Shown here: piece by piece, positions 13,997 through 24,791 of the stretch
How the letters are laid out: every line of letters starts with the position of its first letter
Numbering within the stretch: position 1 is the stretch's first letter
Assembly (NCBI GenBank): GCA_037833965.1
Contig: AP031352.1
Span: 11,078,501 to 11,142,500, forward strand
Reading direction: 5' to 3'
From: Marchantia polymorpha subsp. ruderalis
Lineage: Eukaryota; Streptophyta; Marchantiopsida; Marchantiales; Marchantiaceae
DNA length: 64,000 bases
Made by a program: the position numbers and the translations under genes
Notes under the pieces: model-generated
What the model was told of the DNA's origin: nothing
Database searches by the model: none
What the model saw: the letters and a program-made list of their open reading frames with translations, nothing else

Positions 13997-14410
13997 CGGT
14001 TTTAGCTTCGGATATATAGTGAGTTTGTGTGCTGAAGGTTTTCTTAGTGACAGTTTTCAGTTGACGGTTTTCTCACGAACAATTTTGATGACAATTTCCT
14101 TAGTGATAGGTTACACTTTAGTGATGGTTTTTTGAGACGATTTTGAGTTTCTAACTTAAGATTTTGTGATGATTGTGAAGTTTCTTCGAGTTTGAAAAAA
14201 ATTACTGTCGTATGGCTTGTATGTTTGGGAGACTACCATGGTTGTTTTCTGTGACAATTTGTAGATGGTTTTCTGAACGTTTCAAAAGAGTTTCTCACAA
14301 GTGATATTTTTTCTATTTTATTTTTTTACGATGTTTTTGGGACTGACAATGAGCCCTGGTAATTGAAGTTGAGAGTCTCATTTTGCTACTTCGGTTTTAG
14401 TTTTTATGAT
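13997..14410 (+). other. Untranslated leader of the copia-type element
   Basis: T-rich leader-like DNA with repeated GACAGTTTT/GATGGTTTT-type phrases follows the primer-binding site. No gag or pol reading frame is visible here or in the next 2 kb, which suggests a non-autonomous or truncated element. Confidence 0.4.
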
Positions 14411-14606
14411 CCCACGAAGTTTTCTGACAGTTTTCTCGTCAGATTCAGAATCTACGTTGAAGTCGGTTTTAGGTTTCGGATCCCACAAAGTTTTCTGACA
14501 GTTTTCTCGTCAGATTCAGAATCTGCGTTGAAGTCGGTTTTAGGTTTCGGATCCCACAAAGTTTTCTGACAGTTTTCTCGTCAGATTCAGAATCTGCGTT
14601 GAAGCT
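14411..14606 (+). repeat. 71-bp tandem repeat, about 2.8 copies
   Basis: Copies start at 14411, 14482 and 14553, each beginning CCCAC(A/G)AAGTTTTCTGACAG, and differ at only one or two positions. The array lies inside the leader of the copia-type element and keeps one frame open (14363-14569). I regard that frame as a by-product of the repeat and not a gene. Confidence 0.85.
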
Positions 14607-14649
14607 AAACGTTCATACTAATCAGTTTTTTCTGTAGTCGGAGGGCCGA

Positions 14650-15180
14650 GTTATTAAAGCTTCAAGATTGAAGGAGGCCGAGCCGCGCGGGCAACCCCCT
14701 GCGCGAACGGGGAACTTCGCAAGCGGTGCGGGTAGTCCCTGCGCGAGGACACTTCACGGGTGGGAGGCGAGCGGCGGCTTCGTGGGTGGGAGGCGAGCGG
14801 CCCAGGCACCGCCCTGCGCGGTCACACCAGGTGGAGCAGCGCGTGTAAACCCTTGTGCGAACAGGGCACTTTGCGAGCGGCGCGAGGCCCCTACGCGAGT
14901 ACACTTCGCGGGGTGGAGAGGCGATTGGCGCGAGCACCGCCATGCGCAATCACACAAGGCCGAGCGTCGAGGGTAAACCCTTGCGCGAACGGGTCACTTC
15001 GCAAGCGTCGGGCGAAGACACTTCGCGGGTGGAAGCCGAGAGGCGCAGGTTACCACTAGAGCGAGAACGGGGCACTTCGTGAGCAACGCGTAAGGACACT
15101 TCGCGAGAACGGGGCACTTTGTGAGCGGCGCGCGAGGACACTTCGCGGGTGGTAGCCGAGCGGCGCGGATCATCACATGC
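14650..15180. repeat. GC-rich degenerate minisatellite
   Basis: A degenerate unit recurs about five times. Its recognisable phrases are GCGCGAACGGG, GCACTTCGCGAGCGGCGCG and GGACACTTCGCGGGTGG, separated by variable spacers. Base composition is far richer in GC than the flanks. Long open frames occur on both strands with low-complexity Arg/Ala/Gly-rich translation, which is expected for such DNA and does not indicate a protein. Confidence 0.7.
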
Positions 15181-15184
15181 GTGA

Positions 15185-15266
15185 GGACACGTTTCGGGAG
15201 GGACTTGAACCCACGACCTCCAGCTTGCTTGCGCGAAGTAATATCCACTGAGCTACTGCTGTGGAC
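15185..15266 (-). repeat. tRNA-like block, possible SINE head
   Basis: On the minus strand this reads with an A-box-like TAGCTCAGTGGAT, a spacer and a B-box-like GGTTCAAGTCCC, the spacing expected for an internal RNA polymerase III promoter. The acceptor stem does not pair and the T-stem has a mismatch, so I do not call a functional tRNA gene. A tRNA-derived SINE or a decayed tRNA gene fits better. I could not define a tail or target duplication. Confidence 0.45.
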
Positions 15267-15270
15267 ATGG

Positions 15271-15675
15271 TTAAAAGTACTTCCTAATGTATAAGACTCG
15301 CGAGGCAGAAGGAATAGACTGTGAAGAGTTCCCTACATAGTTGTAGTTGGACGTGGTCAGCATCTTGTTGAACATGGTAGACGGCCACACAGTTAGGGTT
15401 CTATACCTTCGTAGTTGGACGTGGTCTGGGTCAGTGTTAGGTTGGACGTGGTTGAAATCGAAGGAGGTCACTGTGAACGTGGTCAGTTGTGGACGTAGTT
15501 AGCGGGAAAAAAAAAAGAAAAAAAGAAGAAGAAGTAAAAAAATTTTAGGGTTTAGTTTGGAGTTTAGGGTACGCGCTCACGTGGTTGACGCATACAAGGT
15601 TAAAGCGCCAGCACTCGTCAGCAACAACATTGTCAACGGTGGTACTAACGTTGGCAGTCATAACAGCGACGGTGG
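15271..15675. other. Gap with phrase repeats and a purine tract, no gene
   Basis: The phrase TTGGACGTGGT recurs three times between 15350 and 15450. A purine-rich A/G tract lies at 15508-15542 and is followed by AGGGTTTAG-type telomere-box-like sequence. No coding region is recognised. Confidence 0.4.
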
Positions 15676-16467
15676 TCACGGGCGACGGTAGTCGCGGGTG
15701 ACGGATTTCTCCGGCTCTGACCATTTCTCTCTCCGATACTCTTTGTCCTTGTCTTCTGGACCCTAACAAGTGCTCCACTTACTGTCTCTCCGAGCCTCAA
15801 AGCTAGTCTCCCTGTTAGCTGTGTCGGTCCACCTATCGGACGGAAGGCGACGGAGTTCTGTGGCGTCTCTACCTGCATTATTTTCAGCCCATCTCTCCCC
15901 TCGACAAGTTTCTGCTGTCTCCCTCTCTCCCTCTTTCCATCGATCCCTACGCGCGGCAGTGCTGTTTTCTCTTTCCTCTTCCCGCCAGCGATCACGACGA
16001 CTGTTGTCAGCATTGCGTTCCAATGATATGGATCTCCACTAATCCCGCTTCCTCTCTGCGTCTCTAGTCACATCCCGCCCTCCGTCACGACCGCCATCTC
16101 TACCGACATCTCGTCCTCCATCCCCACGGGCAACACCATCACCCCGCCATCGCTCCTTTATAAGAGCTTCACTAGTGAGCCCACCATGACTTGGGGTCCC
16201 CGGTGTCTGCGGGGGTTCCATGGTGGCAATGGGTGGTTTGCTTTCTGTAGGCTTGGAAAAAAGCCACTGCGGCGACAGGGGTATGATATTTTCAGAAGCG
16301 GCAATATCTGCACCCACTTTGAAATCAGAATCAGCTCCAAGTAACACCTTTGATGACTCCAGTATTCCGCTACCTTCGTCGCGTAGCTTCCAAGACTCGA
16401 GCCAAAGAGGCGTACCGCCACCACTCTCCCTCATTGCTTCACCTTTACTTTCCGTCATTGTGCTCAA
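15676..16467 (-). pseudogene. Broken N-terminal fragment of a GYF-domain (EXA1-like) protein gene
   Basis: The minus frame starting with ATG at 16467 matches the conserved N-terminal region of plant GYF-domain translational repressors of the EXA1 type. The key phrases in order are PLSPQWLFSKPTESKPP, RRDRWREEERE, RRDRWKEGERE, a ...DRW segment, RRDSKWS, GPEDKDKE and TRDYRRP. Family members bind eIF4E and related partners in the cytoplasm. Here one frame carries the whole match but is cut by TAG at 16039-16041 and again by TAG at 15763-15765. Both sit where Trp codons are expected, and the frame ends at TGA 15676-15678. The GYF domain and the rest of the protein are absent. The fragment lies between retroelement pieces, so it may be a captured or duplicated copy of an intact gene elsewhere. 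Confidence 0.72.
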
Positions 16468-17300
16468 AGCGCTTTAACCCTAAAAAACCAAATAAAAAAT
16501 ATAAGCCTCTGCACTCTCGTATCCTCGCGCTCTTCCGCCCAGGTTCCTCTTGGCCTCTGCGCCTGCGCCTGCACACGAAGAGGAAATTGCAGAACCGGGA
16601 ACTGCGGACGACGAGCCAGCCCAAAGAGCCAGCAGCCACAAGACCAGGACTAGAGTCTTCTATACACTCCCCACCCGTCCTCTGCCCTCCTCCTTCGTCT
16701 ACCCGTTTTTCCCCGCGGCCAGAGCCTTTGTTTTCTCCATACCTGCAATTACCATCGCCTAACCTCTTAAACCCTCAGCCTACTCTCAAAGCAAAAACAA
16801 AGCCTTCTCTTCTCGCTCGTTCGAGCCCTCCTCCTCCCCTATAACGCACCAGTCATTCCTTCTTCGCCGCACCTTTCTTCCCCGACAGATCTACCCGCGT
16901 ACTGAACCTAGTGCACTGCTACCCATTCAAGAACCACTCCATCTCCTCCACCCTCCACCGATCTGGCAACATTGTATAGTCTTCAAGATCGTGCTCGTCT
17001 TCCAACACCAAATTCAAATCCACTCCTTATGAGATCACCGAACAGCCCTAATGCAATCCTTAGATCGTTGTGCAAAAGGTCGTGTACATCCCTCTGTGGG
17101 AACTTGTGCTGCTTCCTGCTCCTCAATCCGTGCCTCCCCTAATTCATTTCTTTGTTTCGACTTTCCGACCTTCTTATCCCGTAGTTATTACTTTCTAACC
17201 TACAAACTTACTGTAGCTATAAAAGAAAACTTCATTTTTTTAAAATTTTTTTTGCCAGAAATACTTGTTTGGCCGGTTACCAGTGGAATTCACTTTCCAC
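16468..17300. other. Gap, possibly the 5' leader of the GYF fragment
   Basis: No conserved protein is visible. If the GYF fragment was copied with its upstream DNA, its 5' untranslated region would lie here on the minus strand. Open frames on the plus strand (16350-16844) are Ser/Pro-rich and have no recognisable motif. Confidence 0.35.
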
Positions 17301-18712
17301 AACTCCCAACTTCGGCTTTTACAACCCTTCCACTAGTTTCTGCTAGCGCAGGGCACCCGGTTTGGACTTCCTACTTCGGATGCGGTATCTTCGTCAAACT
17401 GAAGTCACTCACACGCGGTGAACAACACACTCAACTCACAAAACGCGCAGAGAATACATGTCTGAACTAAGAAACTCAACTGAGAAAAGATCCTGTGGCA
17501 CACCATAATAGTCTATTGACGAGATTGAATTCTCAGGCACTAGTCATTCCCAAAAATACTACACAGGTTTGCCCCGAGGGCGCCTTCTGCATCGTACCTG
17601 AATTACAACCAAGGCTTACTTGAAGTAACAAAACTTCACTTTGGCATTCAGGGAAAACATCCCGAAGGAGTACAATCAAGAACAATCACCCGAAGGTGTA
17701 GGGATGAACTGTTCAAGTATCTAACCAGGTACTAGCTCTGAGCATTCAACAATCAACCGCAAGTGTAGATCCAAACTGCTTAAGAATCTAACAAATACAC
17801 TGGCTCTGAACATTCGGCCGAAGGCCTTCAACTACAAATTGCGGTATCTTCGTCAAGCTGTAGCTCCTCTTGTGCGGTGACATAACTAAGGACACAAACA
17901 CGCAGAGAAAATGAGTTCCTGATCTGCACTTCCAAAACTTGAAGAATCGCAAGGCAAGACGCCTTGAACTAATTTATACCCTCTAAGTCCTAACTAACAC
18001 TACACTACCTGCTATGGTGCGAGCCGCAACAGATCCTACACCTGAGGAGTCGGCGACTACCTTCTCCTCTATCTTACAACCTAAATCTAACCCTAATCTG
18101 AATCCTAAGCCTACTGTACAGAGCCGCCAACGTCTTTAACCGCTTTACATCCAAGATCTGAGGCTGAAAATTTGCAAGCATGCGTGGCCGGCTCAGACCA
18201 ACGGCCCCACCAAATTTCAGATTCATCCGACCGTCCATCGCAAAGATATGGGCCCCGCAAGATCTCTGAACCCAGGCCGAAATTACTTCATCAAAATCCA
18301 AGGTCCGGGGGACCCACATGCCGCTTGAATGCCGTTCCCGCGATTATGGGTAAGGGCTTGCTCCTCACGTGCGACTTCACGCCCCGCCGTTCTGCCTCCC
18401 ACGCGCGACTTCACGCCCCGCAGTTCCGCTTCCCACACTTGACATAATCCCGCCAATTTCTGCCATCGGGAATCTTCTGCCACGTGACGCCGAAGGCGTA
18501 CCGCCGAAGGTGTCTACCGCCAAAGGCCCTTGCCCCGAAGGCGCTTGACCCGAAGGCCTCCCTATCAGTAACTTCCGACACTCATAACTCATTGATCTAT
18601 TATTCATTCTAAGCATTTCTGGGCTCGTTAGAACGATAGTATTAAGCTCTTTTCAACGAAACCCTAACCAAGTGAAGTGGATTTGAATTGAGAAAGTTAT
18701 GAGGGATTCACT
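17301..18712 (-). repeat. Ty3/gypsy LTR derivative lacking the internal ORF
   Basis: Read on the minus strand, this matches the same LTR family as the units at 18713-24791 and 27326-32186. The shared parts are the AATCCCTCATAA segment, CCTTCGGCG repeats, a GGTATAAATTAG box (revcomp of 17971-17980 and beyond), and the downstream region ending GTTGTAAAAGCCGAAGTTGGGAGT. The long ORF is missing and both LTR termini are absent. It meets the plus-strand copy head to head at 18712/18713. Confidence 0.7.
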
Positions 18713-19128
18713 TGTGGTAACCCACTTTTGGTATTTTTGCGGAATTTAGAACATTTTTTGAAAAACTGTACCGCGGCAATAGTGTAAATAGCCATAGGTA
18801 CATTTAAAATAGAGTGAAACTGGATGATCTCGGAGAATCTCGTAGAATCCAGGAGTTGGGCGCAATGTCTGGAACAGGCGCCGCCCTGAACGACGGGCTC
18901 TGAAAGAGTTCCCCTTCGGCGCAAGGCGCATAATCCGCCTTCGGCGATACGATTTTGGCGCTAGAGGAATCCCTCAAAATCTATGCAATTCCCAAACGTC
19001 TTGACTTGATTAGGATCTCATTGGTAAGAGCTTGACGCGCTAATTCTAACGAGCCCAAGAACGCCAGGAACGGATCAGGACTCAGGGAGTTGTGACGGTC
19101 GAAAGATACGAAGACTTTCGCCTACGCA

Positions 19129-22100
19129 TAGGCGAATTGGGTTTGACGTCGGCGGGGAGTCCGCCGAGAATGCCGCCTACGCATAGGCGAGGAGGACTTG
19201 CACCTACGCATAGGCGGACGGAGATTGCCTACGCATAGGCGCTTCGGCGTTGGCGGGAAGTCCGCCTTCGGCCCTAGAAATCTGCCTTCGGGGTTGGAAC
19301 TTGTACGGCGCCTTCGGCGCCAACGCATCACGGTTAGGTGAGGACCCAACGGAGTAGCGAAATCGGTACGGACTGTACGGACGAGTGCGCCTTCGGCCGG
19401 TCGGGATTTCGGAGACAAGAGCGACGACGGAGAGGCGAGAGAGATGGACAGACTGGACGGAGTCCGTTGACCGCGGTCAACGCCTTCGGCACAACCGCCT
19501 TCGGCACTGCGACTACGGCGAGGGACCTGCGCGGACGAGCGTCTTGTGTGCGGACGGGTTCCGCCTACGCATAGGCGAGCGCATATGCACAGGCGGATGA
19601 AGTTCGACGCCGGCGGAAACTCCGCCGGGGATTCCGCCTACGCAGAAGGGAGTTCGGTTTTTGTCCTATGCGCGGACGAACGCCTTCGGCGGAGCGGGAC
19701 TAGCCAAGTCGAAGTACGGATGAATGTAGCGCGTTGGCGAGAAATCCGCCTTCGGCGCTGCTCGACCATGGCCGCGGCGTAGTGCGTTGGCAGAGTTCAA
19801 ATCGCCAATTTGAGCGTGTGAGTGAAGGCGCGTCGGCGGAGCGTGAAGCCGCGCGTGAGAGAGAAGGCCGTTATACCTCGGAGCCGGCGCAGCCATCAAG
19901 TGATTCGGCTTTCACGACTGAGAGCCGACCATGACCCCCTACGAGCAGACAGAGGACACCCCATTCTTGAATTTGCAATTTCAATTCCTTGTGCGAGCTG
20001 CGCGCGTCCACCTTCTAGCTGAGAGACGTTCTAGACACCACCGCGCGGAGAGTTACCCGGTGGCAGGGAGAGAATTGAGTGCGCGACATTTGAAATTGAG
20101 AGAGATTAGAGTTTGCAAAGGAAACAGAACCGCGAGCAAGAGGCTCGGGCATAGCAGAGAGAGAGGTGCGCAAACCAATTTCAAGAACGCGATGTCGACA
20201 TCGGTGAAGCTGCGGATGGTGCCACTCAAGCTCCCGCAGAATGGGTTGCGTGCTTTTGAGAACCGGCTGATTACGAGGAAACTTGAATTTTTACTGTGGG
20301 GATGGAATTACGTGTGCGCATACATGGTGCGCGAATGGCTGGACGAGGAACGGCAACCTACGTGCGGATTCCGTCCGCACGTAGATCGATGGACTGTCCG
20401 CGATTGGGGACAGGCATTGGGAAGGTGTGCAGGTGAGGACGGGTACCTCCTGTTCGACAGTGAGAGCGTCAAGGTATCGAAGGCGGACGAAGCCTCCTTT
20501 GTGGAATTGTTCAAGCGGGAGAGATCCTCCAAGAACGGGTACTGCAACCTCCGGGCTGACTCTCACTCAGGTTTACCTCAGATGGCTTTTCGGTAGCTCA
20601 TCATGATTCTAGAAGACTAGGATTCCGCATCATACTCATAACCTAAACACCCTCTCACACAATCTCTCAAGGTATCACTCCAACTCATACACTCATCGAC
20701 ACTCCAAGGTACTGAAAATTCGTCACTCTTTCATATATGAAACAAGTCTCTACATATGAACTCTCCAAACTTGCTTGAGAGTTGATACTCTACCTCTCTA
20801 TTTATACTACTTGAGAAGTTACCATAGTAAGATGTGGTAATTTTTCCTAACTTACTTTTACCTAGGTAAGTTTGACTAACCTTCTCTACGTGGCAACATG
20901 CCATTGGCCTACCTAAACCTTCTAGAAGCTTCCGGAATCCAAGGTTGAGGTGGCGACATGCCATTTGAAGCTTTTAAACTTCTACAAGCTTCCTAGCCAC
21001 TAAGTCAACCTTAGACTTAGTCTAGCCAATCATCTTTCATACATTTAGTCAAACCAATCAAATCCAAGCTTCTAGTCAAATATCTAATCACTTGGAATCT
21101 AGAACTTTTGTATAAGACAAAATAGAAGTGCTCACTCCTTGTAAAAGACAAAATAGAAGTGCTCACTCCATTCTTCTAGAATTTTTCTAATTATTCCGCC
21201 AACTATAGACATTGTAGCTAAACTTAGTCATGACTAGATAAACTTAGTTATAACTAACTAGTTTAGTCATAACTAGCTAGTCTTAGCTATGCTTTGGCTC
21301 ATCATCCTTAATCACTTGACCACTTCTAAGACTTAGTACATATGTGCAACACCCGGTCTTACAGTACAGGACCCGGGACTACAAAGATCGTTTCCGCAGG
21401 ACCGTAGCGATGGTGCTGCTGCAACTGTTGCAGCCGCACCGCACTACGTACATCACGTTGTGGCAGGTTTCCTTCGTGGAACTCACATTGGCTGGAGCTC
21501 CAGTTCACTGGTCGCGTATCTTGCATAGGGTGATGCGACAGCATGCGTTTGAGGAGCGGGGAGGAACGCTCAATCACCTCTCCCCCTTCTTGATAAACTT
21601 TTATCGGTCGATGAATTGTTTAACCGCGGCCGAGCGTGCTCAATTTCCACCATTGTCAGTCGACCATCCCGGGAGGTATGTGCGGGATAACGAAGTAGAC
21701 ACCGACGCGGAGGACTCACCGACTTCCACTCCACCGGATCAACAGGATGCGGGGAGAGATACATCCGCAGCGCGAGTGCCGCGGAAGCGGAGATGGAGAG
21801 AGGAACCGGAGAAAGAGCAACATCAAGTATCAGCTGCTCTCACCCGGAAGCAGCCACTGCACGAGATCTGCAGCCGGCCGAAGCAGAAGGCGCGCAGGCT
21901 TTTGTTACCTGCCAGCAGCGCGGAAACGGCGACGATCGCCATAGAGAAGGAAAGTCCATCCCCGGAGAAGGATGGGACTGCGCGGACGGCCGAGGGGTCA
22001 GTAGACCACCCTACGCCTTCGGCGGAGGAGAGATGACCTTCGGGTCAGGAGCTACAACGTGCGGCGCGGATGAGTGTGCCGCCTACGCATAGGCGACTCT

Positions 22101-22470
22101 CTGTGGATAGGCGACCCCTTGCGGACGTAGACTTGTGCCTACGCGTAGGCAGAGAAAGTTTGCCTACGCATAGGCAGGACTCACCCCCAGTGCAACGCAG
22201 GAAGGGGAAGGAGCCGGCGGAAGATCCGCCTTCGGTTCAAGGGCCTTCGGGGCAAGGCCCTCCGGCGGCGAGATCGCAGGGATATGCGCCTTCGGGCCAC
22301 CGAGCTACAAACAAAGAGCCGGCGGGAGCCGCGCCTTCGGCGGAAAATCCGCCGGAAGGTGCGCCTTCGGCGGAAGGGCCTTCGGGCCAAGGGACAACGG
22401 GCGGGCCACCTTCGGCGCTGCGCCCTCGGCGGAAGAAGCGCCGGGAATTGCGCCTACGCATAGGCCGGAC
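19129..22470. repeat. Cluster of short hairpin palindromes (CGCCTACGCATAGGCG and CGCCTTCGGCG)
   Basis: The 16-mer CGCCTACGCATAGGCG or a close variant occurs near 19129, 19171, 19201, 19226, 19561, 22080, 22136, 22161 and 22450. The shorter CGCCTTCGGCG or GCCTTCGGC occurs dozens of times. Both are self-complementary and would fold as small hairpins. They crowd the stretch upstream of the LTR ORF and the low-complexity middle of the ORF itself, where they encode Pro-Ser-Ala-Glu-Gly-like repeats. Confidence 0.8.
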
Positions 22471-23775
22471 GCATCCCTGTCGCAGGACCGATCGGCGGAG
22501 CAGGACCTAACGGAGGAGCGGGTTGACTGTCCGCAGGGTGAAATTAGTGCGCGCGATGCACAATTACACTCCGCGCAGGTACATTCCGCACGATCGCCTT
22601 CGGCGGTAGACGCCGGCGGCGAGGAGGTTACAGTCGCGGCGGGACAGAGACAGGCGGACGATGCGAATTTGGCACGGCCGCATTCACCCACCGCCTTGGA
22701 CATTTTAGCAAGGAGCAGCGAGGCTGCAGGAGCGCCAGCGGCGGCAGAGCACGCAGACATCTCGCAGCCCCGCACAGGCCAGTCGCCGACGAATTCAATG
22801 GCGATCAAAATCCTCAATTCGGAGGATGACGAAGAAGGAGGATCCACGGAATCAGTGTCGGGATCGGGATCCACCGAGGAGAAGGAGAAGGAAATGGTAG
22901 GCGCGCCGACGGCGGCGCTCTGTGAGCAGGTAGTACCTCTGCTGAGGTACCTGGATCGCAAGATGGAGAAGTACGCGGACCCTCGCCAGCCTGGGTCCTA
23001 CGTCGAGTTAGTGCGTAGGCGAACTCGCACTAAAGTCCACACCAGCAAGTTGCTGGCCCGTGTGGACCAGGAACTTAAGGATCTGCAAGAGAAGCATGAG
23101 TGCTTGTGGGGTCAGTACAACCTCAATAGGAAGTTGTACAAACACTTCGACAAGACGAAGGACGAGAAGCTGGAAGAGTTCGCCAAGGAGAAGGCGAAGC
23201 TCACAGAGGCGCTGGATTCTGAGCAGGCTCAGAATCAAATTTTTTCAGAGGAGCTCGTGCGACAAACACGGTTGTTAGAGCAGTGTCAGCTCGCACGACA
23301 GGCGGATGAGGAATTAATCCGCAGACTGCAGTCCGAGTGCGGGGAATTGAGAGCACAACGTGCGGAGGCCGAATTGCAGTTGGTTGTAGTTGAAGAAGAT
23401 CGCCGGCGGGCGGCAGATCGCACGAAGGAAGAGATGGCGAGACGAATCACCCACTGTCTCAGGGGCTACGGCCACAGGGAAGTGGCGGCGCAGGAGAAAC
23501 TCACACTGCGCGAGTTAGAGCTTCGTGCAGCCGGGTTGTTGACAGGTGACAGTCGGAGTCGGCGGCGAGTGGCGAAGAAGCTAGACTCTTTTCTGTCGAG
23601 ATCACGGGACACCATGGCCACCCTTGAGACGGAGGTTTCCGCGGTGTTGCGGCGGTTGGGACTGCGCAGTCGAGCTGAGGAGGGTAGGGAATTAGTGCAC
23701 GTCAGTCCGTCGCGCAGGAGGCGAAGCACAGGTTCTGCGGAGTGTAGTGTAGCGTGGTTCCGTGCAGGCGTGTAG
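20192..23775 (+). pseudogene. LTR-internal ORF, broken copy A
   Basis: The frame opens at ATG 20192 with MSTSVKLRMVPLKLPQNGL, closely matching the start of the intact copy at 30826. It is interrupted after 117 codons by the 821-bp insertion (20543-21363), resumes in frame at 21368 (RDYKDRFRR, GAPVHWSRIL, GGTLNHLSPFLINFYRSMNCL), and stops at TGA 22034-22036. The C-terminal coiled-coil half continues in another frame, visible from about 22669 to 23775 (LLRYLDRK, ELRAQRAEAELQL, RRRVAKKLDSF). A frameshift therefore lies in the repeat-rich middle between about 22030 and 22670. I do not recognise the protein family with certainty. Confidence 0.75.
20543..21363 (+). mobile_element. 821-bp insertion with TG...CA ends, solo-LTR-like
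   Basis: The insert begins TGCAACCTCCGGG and ends CCCGGTCTTACA, giving imperfect inverted ends, and is flanked by GTAC at 20539-20542 and 21364-21367. Removing it with one GTAC joins the host ORF in frame. It has a TATTTATAC box near 20810 and codes for nothing. A solo LTR fits best; a non-autonomous DNA element is possible. The 4-bp duplication is a little short for most plant LTR elements. Confidence 0.68.
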
Positions 23776-23811
23776 CATAGTGCAGTGTAGTGCTAGTTAG
23801 GACTTAGAAGG

Positions 23812-23817
23812 TATAAA
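23812..23817 (+). promoter_or_regulatory. TATA box of LTR copy A, downstream of the ORF
   Basis: The box sits in GGTATAAAGTAG about 40 bases after the ORF stop. The same context occurs in the other units (28233-28238 on minus and near 17975 on minus), so it is conserved across copies. It is the best candidate for the retroelement promoter. Confidence 0.55.
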
Positions 23818-24791
23818 GTAGTTCAAGGCGTCTTGCCTTGGGATTTTTCCCAGTTTCGGATGTGCAGATAAGGAAGTCATTTTCTCTGCGTGTTTGTGTC
23901 CTTAGTTCTGTCACCACGCAAGAGGAGCTACACCTTGGCGATCCGCATTGTGTAGCTGAAGGTCTTCGGCTGAATGTTCAGAGCTAGTTCATTGGTTAGA
24001 GACTTGAGTAGTTCGGACCTACACCTGCAGGTGATTGCCGATGCTCAGAGCCAATGACGAGTTAGATACTTGAACAGTTTTCCCCTTACACTTTCGAGTG
24101 ACTGTTCCTGATTGTACTCCTTCGGGATTTTTCCCCTGAATGCCAAAGTGAAATTTTGCTACTTCGTGTAAGCCTTGGTTGTAAATTCAGGTTACGCTGC
24201 AGCAGGTGCCTTCAGGGTAACCCCTGTAGTATTTCTGGGAATGACAAGTGCCTAAGAATTCAAACTCTTCAATAGACTGTTATGGTGTGTTACTGGAACG
24301 TTTCTCAGTGAGTCCTTCCGTGCGAACCTGTGTTCTCTGCGCGTTTTGTGAGTTGAGAGTGTTGTTCACCGCGTATGAGTGACTTCGATCCGAAGTAGGA
24401 AGTCCAACCCGGGTTCCCTACGCTAGCAGAAAGCTAGCGGAAGGGTTGTAAAAGCCGGAGTTGGGAGTCACTACCCGTAGCTTCGCTGAGTGCTCGTGAG
24501 AGACTTTCCCCTTGAAATCTTGAGTAGAGGTCCTAACCGACCTCTGGGTTGTGATTCTGTAGTTTCAAGTGTGTGTGTGTGTGTGTGTGTGTTGTACGCT
24601 GCACTGTGCGACCTCCGAGTGAGCTCCGAGTGAACACTTGCAGTATTTCAAGGAGTGACAGTCGCCTGAGAATTCAAACTCCTCAATAGTTTGTTAAATG
24701 TGACACTTTGTACCCTGTGTGTTCCTCTGTCTCTGTGGGTTTGACCTTTCTACCACTATATTGCAGTTTTAGCCTTTAGTGGGTTATTACA

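Larger units (their letters stand above)
18713..24791 (+). repeat. Giant LTR copy A of the Ty3/gypsy family (plus strand)
   Basis: The unit starts TGTGGTAACCCAC and ends GTGGGTTATTACA, the same termini as the TSD-flanked unit at 27326-32186. It is 6.08 kb long, or about 5.26 kb once the 821-bp insertion at 20543-21363 is set aside. No internal direct repeat marks separate LTRs. It carries a broken copy of the long ORF, a TATA box downstream of that ORF, a (GT)n run near 24570, and many short palindromes. The flanks do not show a matching target duplication; each side abuts a minus-strand piece of the same family, so rearrangement is likely. Confidence 0.72.

Noticed and set aside
14662..15250. 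Overlapping open frames on both strands of the GC-rich block
   Set aside because: They arise from a degenerate minisatellite; translations are low in complexity and differ between repeat units in composition only.
15185..15266. Functional tRNA gene
   Set aside because: The acceptor stem does not pair and the T-stem has a mismatch; no sound anticodon arm could be drawn.
19129..22470. CRISPR-like repeat array
   Set aside because: The repeats are short palindromes at irregular distances within a eukaryotic retroelement, with no uniform spacers or cas genes.
24566..24592. (GT)n microsatellite as a separate locus
   Set aside because: The same run is present at the matching place in other copies (27545-27570 as CA and 32730-32745), so it is part of the LTR.
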